Positions 1 to 6,001 of a stretch of 6,001 nt of DNA are shown here, piece after piece. A program made the position numbers and the translations under genes. The notes beneath the pieces are model-generated. The model was not told the origin of the DNA. It saw nothing but the letters and a program-made list of their open reading frames with translations, and did not search any database. Within the stretch, counting starts at the first letter, position 1, and every line of letters starts with the position of its first letter. Origin of the DNA: Candidatus Dormiibacterota bacterium. Its GTDB lineage: Bacteria; Chloroflexota; Dormibacteria; Aeolococcales; Aeolococcaceae. The stretch spans positions 1 to 6,001 of the forward strand of contig CATPAP010000151.1 of NCBI GenBank assembly GCA_955651875.1, read 5' to 3'.

Positions 1-167
1 ACCAGGCCGTGGATGGCGTAGGCCGAGTTGATCGCGCCCGCGGTGGGCTTGTAGCCGACATAGGCGAGGACGGAATAGGAGACCGGCAAGGTGATCGCGC
101 CGCCGACCTTGGTGGTGGTGGTGACCAGGGCATCGCCGGCGGCGCAGGCGGGGCGCCCCACTGCCAT
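1..167 (-). pseudogene. Transporter-like coding fragment, partial, running off the left edge
   Basis: A second minus-strand frame, offset by two bases from the RDD frame, shows strong coding character between about 150 and the edge. Nearly every third codon position is G or C there, while the RDD frame loses that pattern. The peptide includes GDALVTTTTKVGGAITLP and SVLAYVGYKP, then a hydrophobic alternation, which reminds me of a late helix pair (KVGGAI...GY) in glycoside-pentoside-hexuronide/MFS-type transporters. I cannot confirm this. An ATG at 167 is available but has no ribosome-binding site, and the frame is open further upstream inside the RDD gene, where it is a shadow. If it really is a transporter segment, the N-terminal part is missing, which implies a remnant, a frameshift or an assembly junction. 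The alternative is that it is the start of an unrelated gene overlapping the RDD 3' end. Confidence 0.38.
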
Positions 168-676
168 GCTCCCACCGCGGAAGCCGGCCACACGACCGGT
201 GGCAGGTGCACCACTTGCGTCCCTGCGAAGAGGTCCGGCCAGCCGCGGTTGTCCCGACGGGTCAGACCCCAGACCAGGCCCACCCCGGCGCACACCAGCG
301 AGAACCACAGGCCGCACATGCGCAGCAGCACCTGTGACGACGTCGGCGCGGTGACCCCGTCGAGGGAGCGCAACCGGCAGTGCACGGCGCGCATGCCCAC
401 GCTCGCCCCGCGCGACCAGGAGGCGTACAGGTAGAGACCGGGGCCGAGGAACAGGGCCGACTGCGTGAAAGCGCGCGCCAGCGCGGTCGGCGCATCGACG
501 TGGGCACTCGCGATGTCTGTCGAGGTCACCCCGGTGGCAGCGAGGAGGATGCCGCCGACGATCAGGGCGACGATCTCGCCGCCGACGACCACCCAGAAAT
601 CGACCAGCGCTCCGACGGCGCGCCGGCCGACGCGGGCGGCCGGTGGCGGCACGTTCCCCTGGATGGGGAGGATCAC
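1..676 (-). CDS. RDD-family membrane protein, no stop in window
   Basis: This frame encodes a small integral membrane protein of the RDD family, whose function is generally unknown. With the GTG at 676 as residue 1, the first domain block is PAARVGRRAVGALVDFW (12-28, conserved Arg and Asp), running into a hydrophobic helix (about 24-47). A second hydrophobic segment covers about 73-86. The soluble turn ASVGMRAVHCRLRSLDG (91-107) is the usual RDD loop, a third helix covers about 120-138, and the closing motif is RRDNRGWPDLFAGTQVV (140-156), with Asp148. RDD similarity ends near residue 159 (position 200). The frame then stays open to the left edge but becomes a proline, serine and arginine-rich string with poor G/C at third positions, so the part below about 150 is probably not its real sequence. 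The start is uncertain: GTG at 676 (13 bases after the upstream stop) or GTG at 652, and neither has a well-spaced ribosome-binding site. Confidence 0.72.
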   Translation of the reverse strand, partial: MILPIQGNVPPPAARVGRRAVGALVDFWVVVGGEIVALIVGGILLAATGVTSTDIASAHVDAPTALARAFTQSALFLGPGLYLYASWSRGASVGMRAVHCRLRSLDGVTAPTSSQVLLRMCGLWFSLVCAGVGLVWGLTRRDNRGWPDLFAGTQVVHLPPVVWPASAVGAWQWGAPPAPPAMPWSPPPPRSAARSPCRSPIPSSPMSATSPPRARSTRPTPSTAW

Positions 677-689
677 CGCCGTGTGATCG

Positions 690-2105
690 TCAGAACTGCC
701 CGCAGCCCGCCGAGTGGCCGGCGGTCTCCAGTGCAGGAAGCCCCGCGACGCGCGGCCACGTGCGCGCGTCGCTCACCGGGAGGAAGTCGCCCGTCTGCTC
801 ATCCTGCCTGTACTCGAGGCGTGGCCCGCGCTCCAGCAGCTCGGCCATCGCCGTTGTGAGCGCGTCGAGGTCACGCTCGGAGGTGCCGATCCCGAAGGAG
901 GCGCGCACGGCGCCGGGAATGCCTGCGCGCTCGCCGCGGCGGAGTGAGCTGCGCACCGAGGCGGCGGCGACGGCGTCGATGCCGAGCAGGTGAGTGATGT
1001 ACGGGTGCGCGCAGAAACAGCCGTGGCGGACCCCGATGCCGTGCTCGGCACTCAACGCGGCGGCGACGAGGGCGTGATGCATGCCCTCGACGGTGAAGGT
1101 CACCACGCCGAGCCGGTCGACCGAAGGGCTTTCCCACAGCCGCAGCCGGTGTACCCGCGGCATGGTCGTGAGAGCCACATCAGCGCGGGCGAGCAGGCCG
1201 CGCTCGTGGTCACCGATGCGCTCCATGCCCACCGTCGACAGCGTCGTCGCAGCCACTCCCAGTGCGATGGCGCCCAGGACATTGGGGCTGCCCGCCTCGA
1301 GCCGGTCGGGCATCCCCGTCCACAGCACGTCGTCAACGGTGACGAAGTCGACGGCACCGCCGCCAGCCAGCAGGGGCTCGGCGTCGGCCACCAGAGCGGT
1401 GCGTAGGACGAGCGCGCCGGCCCCGAACGGCGCGTACATCTTGTGGCCGCTCAGGGCGAGGCAGTCGACATCCATCGCCGCCATGTCGATGGCACGGTGC
1501 GGGGCGAGCTGCGCGGCGTCGACGCTGATGAGGGCACCGTGGGCGTGGGCGATGCGGGCCATCGCGGCCACCGGCAGCACCTCCCCGGTGACGTTGCTCG
1601 CTCCGGTCACCGCCACCACCGCGATGCGACCCCCGGCTGCGCGCAGCGCGGAGTCCATCATGTCGAGCAGGGCAGCGGGCGATGGCGGCGGCGGCAGATG
1701 CTCGACCGGACCGAGTCGCCGCCAGGGCAGCATGTTGGCGTGGTGTTCCATCTCGGTGGTGAGCACTGTCGCGCCAGGCGGCGTGCGCAGGCACGCGGCG
1801 AGGTGGTTGATAGCATCGGTGGTGTTGCGCACGAACACCACGGAGTCGGACTCGCGCGCCCCGACGAACACGGCGACGGCCTGACGCGCCGCCTCATAGA
1901 GCCGCGTCGACACCTGCGAGAGGTGGCCGGCGCCGCGATGGACGCTGCTGTACCACGGCAGCACCTCGTTGACCGCCCTGACCACCGCCTCGAGAGCGGG
2001 CGTGCTCGCCGCACAGTCGAGGTTGACGTAGCGGCGCGACGTGCCGTCGGCGAGCGGCACCTCGATGTCCGCACCACAGAGACGCGGCAGGTCGGCGGTG
2101 ATCAT
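690..2105 (-). CDS. Class V PLP-dependent aminotransferase-fold enzyme, SufS/Csd cysteine desulfurase-like
   Basis: This is a 471-residue fold-type I PLP enzyme resembling SufS/Csd cysteine desulfurases, which move sulfur from cysteine onto an active-site cysteine. The true substrate is unknown. In residue numbers from the ATG, it shows TEMEHHAN (117-124, with the His that stacks on PLP), GASNVTG (168-174), DAAQLAPH (196-203, Asp196 and Gln199 for PLP), SGHKMYAPFGAG (219-230, Schiff-base Lys222), EAGSPN (270-275), RHGCFCAHP (361-369) and VRASFGIG (400-407, Arg401 at the carboxylate-binding site). Cys366 aligns with the catalytic SufS cysteine, and Cys364 is an extra cysteine two residues earlier. 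The C-terminus carries about 40 residues beyond the core and ends AGCGQF. An AGGG ribosome-binding site lies 7 nt before the ATG at 2105, so I prefer that start over the in-frame GTG at 2111. The gene follows hutI by 9 bases. No SufB/C/D/E or IscU partner is nearby, so an iron-sulfur role is unproven. Confidence 0.92.
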   Translation of the reverse strand: MITADLPRLCGADIEVPLADGTSRRYVNLDCAASTPALEAVVRAVNEVLPWYSSVHRGAGHLSQVSTRLYEAARQAVAVFVGARESDSVVFVRNTTDAINHLAACLRTPPGATVLTTEMEHHANMLPWRRLGPVEHLPPPPSPAALLDMMDSALRAAGGRIAVVAVTGASNVTGEVLPVAAMARIAHAHGALISVDAAQLAPHRAIDMAAMDVDCLALSGHKMYAPFGAGALVLRTALVADAEPLLAGGGAVDFVTVDDVLWTGMPDRLEAGSPNVLGAIALGVAATTLSTVGMERIGDHERGLLARADVALTTMPRVHRLRLWESPSVDRLGVVTFTVEGMHHALVAAALSAEHGIGVRHGCFCAHPYITHLLGIDAVAAASVRSSLRRGERAGIPGAVRASFGIGTSERDLDALTTAMAELLERGPRLEYRQDEQTGDFLPVSDARTWPRVAGLPALETAGHSAGCGQF

Positions 2106-2112
2106 CCCCACA

Positions 2113-2116
2113 CCCT
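2113..2116 (-). promoter_or_regulatory. Ribosome-binding site of the SufS-like gene, overlapping the hutI stop
   Basis: On the minus strand the bases read TAGGGTGTGGGG immediately before ATG. The AGGG core lies 7 nt before the ATG at 2105 and shares bases with the hutI TAG stop (2115-2117). This spacing is normal for that ATG but too short for the GTG at 2111, so it decides the start. Sharing bases with the stop codon suggests that ribosomes finishing hutI can restart on this gene. Confidence 0.5.
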
Positions 2117-3386
2117 ACCCGGACGGACGAGATGGTGCTGCCTCGCCGTCCTCGACGACAGGATCACCACCGGCCACCACCAGCCCGGCTCGGATCACGG
2201 TTGCGGCCGGGTTGGCGCCAAGGTGGTAGGCGACGTCGAGCCAGCTCCGCGAGTGCAGGATCACAGCGTCGCAGCGCAGTCCCGCGCGCAGCACGCCGCG
2301 GTCGCGCAGCCCCAGCGCCGCTGCCCCGCCGCTGGTCGCGGCCAACAGCGCCTGTGCCGGCGTCAGCCCGCAGCCGGCGACGGCGAGTGAGATCATCAAC
2401 GGCATCGATTCGCTGTAACAGGTTCCGGGGTTGCAGTCGGTGGCGACGGCGACGGTCGCGCCGGCGTCGAGAATACGACCGCCCGGCGGCGGCGGTCCAC
2501 CGAGAACGAGAGCCGCGCCGGGGAGGATGACGCCGGTCACCCGGGCGACGGCGAGGCCGCGCAGATCGTCGTCGGTGGCGTGCTCGAGGTGGTCGGCGCT
2601 CGTGGCACGCAGGGCCGCGGCGAGCTGCGCACCGCCGCTGCGCGTTCGCTGCTCCGCGTGCAGCTTCGGCTCCAGGCCGGCCGCCCTGGCGGCGACCAGC
2701 ACGCGGCGGCACTCGTCCACGGTGTACGCCCCCTCCTCGCAGAAGACATCGCAGAACCGTGCGCGGGTGGACGCCTCGCGCACGCCTCGCTCGCACACCT
2801 CGGTGAGGAGGGCCTCACGGTCGCCCTCGGCGGGCGCGTGGAGCGGCAGGTAGGTGGCGATGACGTCGGGAAGCTCCTCGTCGTCGCCGATGGCGATCGC
2901 TGCGTCGAGCTGGCGCAGCTCGGCGCTCAACTCCAGCCCGTAGCCGCTCTTCACCTCAACGGTGGTGGTGCCGTGCTCCTGCATGCGCCGCGCGCGAGCC
3001 GCCGCGGCTCGGGCGATCTGCTCGACGGAACCTGCGGCGGTGGCGCGCACCGTGCTGCGGATGCCGCCGCCCCGGCGGGCGATCTCCTCGTAGGTGACGC
3101 CCTCCGCCCGCGCGGCATACTCGCCGCCGCGATCCCCCAGCCATGTCAGGTGCGTGTGCGCGTCGACGAAACCAGGGATGACCGTCGCGCCCCGCGCGTC
3201 GATGTCCACGACGTCGGCCGACATCGGCGAGAACCTGGCGCGGGCGCTGCTGCCGGCGTACGTGAGCAGGCTTCCGGAGGCGACGAGCACCGCGTCATCG
3301 ACGACGCCCAGGGCGTCCCCGTCGCGCATCTCGCCGGTGACCAGCGCGCCGATGTTGCGCACCACCAGGCTGGGGCTGTCGATCAT
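2115..3386 (-). CDS. hutI: Imidazolonepropionase
   Basis: This metal-dependent amidohydrolase opens the ring of 4-imidazolone-5-propionate to give N-formimidoyl-L-glutamate, the third hut step. The 423-residue product is close to the Bacillus HutI length (about 420). Residues seen are the HxH metal motif DAHTH (75-79, His77 and His79) after PGFV; GDRGGEYAARAEGVTYEEIARRGGGI (85-110 by position), a HutI signature; VEVKSGYG (143-150); His183 in YLPLHA; KLHAEQ (241-246, metal His243 and Glu245); SADHLEHA (263-270, His266); and ATDCNPGTC (315-323, metal Asp317). The start is the ATG at 3386, because family similarity begins there and the ATG overlaps the hutG TGA in an ATGA. The same frame stays open 253 codons further upstream, but that stretch is the hutG coding sequence read in the wrong frame. 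An AGGGA at 3399-3403 sits 12 nt upstream, rather far for a ribosome-binding site, so coupling to hutG translation is likely. The stop is TAG. Confidence 0.96.
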   Translation of the reverse strand: MIDSPSLVVRNIGALVTGEMRDGDALGVVDDAVLVASGSLLTYAGSSARARFSPMSADVVDIDARGATVIPGFVDAHTHLTWLGDRGGEYAARAEGVTYEEIARRGGGIRSTVRATAAGSVEQIARAAAARARRMQEHGTTTVEVKSGYGLELSAELRQLDAAIAIGDDEELPDVIATYLPLHAPAEGDREALLTEVCERGVREASTRARFCDVFCEEGAYTVDECRRVLVAARAAGLEPKLHAEQRTRSGGAQLAAALRATSADHLEHATDDDLRGLAVARVTGVILPGAALVLGGPPPPGGRILDAGATVAVATDCNPGTCYSESMPLMISLAVAGCGLTPAQALLAATSGGAAALGLRDRGVLRAGLRCDAVILHSRSWLDVAYHLGANPAATVIRAGLVVAGGDPVVEDGEAAPSRPSG

Positions 3387-4300
3387 GCGGTGCGCACGTC
3401 CCTGGTGCGCAGTGCAACCCCCGCGCACAGCGCTGTGAAGGTGGCCGCCATGAGGCGCACCGTGGTGCCCGCCACGTCTGCCATCGCATCCACCTCGCAC
3501 AGGTCGACGGCGGCGACGGTGGGCTCGCGACCAACCAAGCGCGCCGCGGCGAGCAGATCGCCAGGGGAGAGGCCTCCGGGAAGGCTCGCCGGGCACGCGG
3601 GGGCGTAGGCGCGATCGACCACGTCGATGTCGAGGTCGACGTACACGGCATCGGCGCCGTTGCTGCGCAGCTCTCCCATGGCGTCGAGGAGGACAGCCTC
3701 CATCCCGCGGCTGCGTACGTCGTCGACGGTGTGGACATGCACACCGTGCGTGATCGCCCACTGCGCGTGGTCGCGCGCGTTGCCGAGGGGATGAATGCCG
3801 ACCTGGGCGACGCGCTGGCCCGGCAGCCCGCCCTCGATGAGCTCGCGCACGGGGGTGCCGTTGGCCGACCCGGCGACCACCGGGCGGCAGTCGTGGTGCG
3901 CGTCGACCGTCAGCAGCCCCCATTGCGCGGGGCGGCCGCGAACCGCGCCCTTGAACGCCGGCCTGGTCAACGAGTTGTCGCCGCCGATGAGCACGACGAG
4001 CGCCCCGGTGGCGGCGAGTCCGGCAACGGCAGCCTCGATGCGCGTGTGCGCGCCCGACGCGTCGGGATCGTCGCGGTCGCCCTGCACGTCCCCGGCGTCG
4101 CGGACCATGACCTCGCTGATGTCCGCCGCTGTCGTTGCGTCCCACGTGGGGAAGCGCGTCAGGGCCTCACGAAACGCAGCGGGAGTCGCCCACGCCTGCG
4201 ACGGGGTGATCGACGCCTTGGAGATCGGCGCACCGACCACCACGATGCTGGCAGAACGCTCACTCCCCGCGGTGAGCCAGTCGCGCATGGTGACGACCAC
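3383..4300 (-). CDS. hutG: Formimidoylglutamase, arginase/ureohydrolase superfamily
   Basis: The predicted role is hydrolysis of N-formimidoyl-L-glutamate to glutamate and formamide, the last step of the four-enzyme hut route. The 305-residue protein has the ureohydrolase binuclear-metal motifs: GGDNS (106-110), DAHHD (133-137, with ligands Asp133, His135 and Asp137), NGTPVR (147-152), DLDID (222-226, ligands Asp224 and Asp226) and DLCEVD (266-271, with Glu269 at the position of arginase's catalytic Glu). The first metal motif has Asn109 where arginase and agmatinase have His. From memory, the Trypanosoma cruzi formiminoglutamase uses Asn as a manganese ligand at this position, so the change supports formiminoglutamase over arginase or agmatinase. 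Pro after DxDxxD is replaced by Arg230. The position between hutU and hutI makes the assignment strong. The start is GTG at 4300, 3 nt after the hutU stop; an in-frame ATG at 4288 (MRDWL) is equally plausible. Neither has a good Shine-Dalgarno, so translational coupling is likely. The stop overlaps the hutI start. Confidence 0.9.
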   Translation of the reverse strand: MVVTMRDWLTAGSERSASIVVVGAPISKASITPSQAWATPAAFREALTRFPTWDATTAADISEVMVRDAGDVQGDRDDPDASGAHTRIEAAVAGLAATGALVVLIGGDNSLTRPAFKGAVRGRPAQWGLLTVDAHHDCRPVVAGSANGTPVRELIEGGLPGQRVAQVGIHPLGNARDHAQWAITHGVHVHTVDDVRSRGMEAVLLDAMGELRSNGADAVYVDLDIDVVDRAYAPACPASLPGGLSPGDLLAAARLVGREPTVAAVDLCEVDAMADVAGTTVRLMAATFTALCAGVALRTRDVRTA

Positions 4301-4303
4301 GGC

Positions 4304-5965
<1,662 letters not shown>

Positions 5966-6001
5966 GACGTCACGGGATGGCGCGGTCGCGAGCAGGTCGA
6001 C

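Noticed and set aside
109..123. GGT triplet repeat as a possible slippage site or microsatellite
   Set aside because: The repeat unit is three bases, so changes in copy number keep the frame. It simply encodes a short Thr run in the transporter-like frame.
1081..1884. A 267-codon plus-strand open frame antisense to the SufS-like gene
   Set aside because: It is rich in Ser, Arg, Ala and Thr with no motifs, and the opposite strand encodes an enzyme with all its catalytic residues in place.
690..2105. The PLP enzyme as EgtE, the ergothioneine C-S lyase, given its link to histidine genes
   Set aside because: The motifs (TEMEHHAN, SGHKMYAPFGAG, RHGCFCAHP) are of the SufS/Csd type with an active-site cysteine loop, and no other ergothioneine gene is present.
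1443..2390. A 315-codon plus-strand open frame spanning the SufS-like gene and the end of hutI
   Set aside because: It crosses a gene boundary on the other strand, is rich in His, Arg and Gly without domain character, and is explained as a mirror of the real codon pattern.
2460..2500. GC-rich cggcggcgg run in hutI as a hairpin or terminator
   Set aside because: It lies inside intact coding sequence, encodes the Pro-Gly stretch of HutI, and has no T tract after it.
2580..3608. A 342-codon plus-strand open frame antisense to hutI and hutG
   Set aside because: Long antisense frames are expected opposite GC-rich genes. This one has low-complexity composition, no recognisable motif, and lies opposite two well-supported enzymes.
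2115..4145. A 676-codon minus-strand open frame that appears to fuse about 250 extra residues to HutI
   Set aside because: The extra N-terminal part is the hutG gene read in the wrong frame: it is an arginine, proline and glycine-rich string with no family motif, and HutI similarity starts at the ATG at 3386.

Overview
The window comes from a high-GC bacterium, most likely an actinobacterium. The base composition is very G+C-rich, coding third positions are almost all G or C, GTG starts are plausible, and the proteins have actinobacterial-looking motifs. No species can be named from the sequence. Every gene I can support lies on the minus strand, so the window is transcribed from right to left.

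From upstream (right) to downstream (left), three histidine-utilisation genes come first: hutU (urocanate hydratase), hutG (formimidoylglutamase, arginase fold) and hutI (imidazolonepropionase). They are packed almost without gaps: a 3-nt gap between hutU and hutG, or 15 nt if the later start is used, and a 4-base ATGA overlap between hutG and hutI. Together they would take urocanate through imidazolone propionate and N-formimidoyl-glutamate to glutamate plus formamide. The histidine ammonia-lyase (hutH), transporter and regulator that usually accompany them are not in the window. hutH could lie just upstream of the right edge.

Directly after hutI (TAG stop, next ATG 9 bases later) comes a complete class V PLP enzyme of the SufS/Csd cysteine desulfurase-like group. 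Its function is not settled. Next is a small membrane protein of the RDD family, which starts 13 bases after the PLP gene ends.

The leftmost 150-200 bases are odd. RDD homology ends near position 200, but its frame has no stop before the edge. Meanwhile a different minus-strand frame takes on strong coding character and encodes a transporter-like segment that runs off the edge. This may be a gene remnant, a frameshift or an assembly junction.

I found no RNA genes, CRISPR arrays, insertion sequences or convincing terminators. No space between genes is longer than about 15 bases. Overall this is mostly an ordinary hut operon. The points worth a second look are the left-edge frame switch, the SufS-like passenger gene with its Cys-x-Cys active-site loop, and the Asn-for-His metal motif in HutG.
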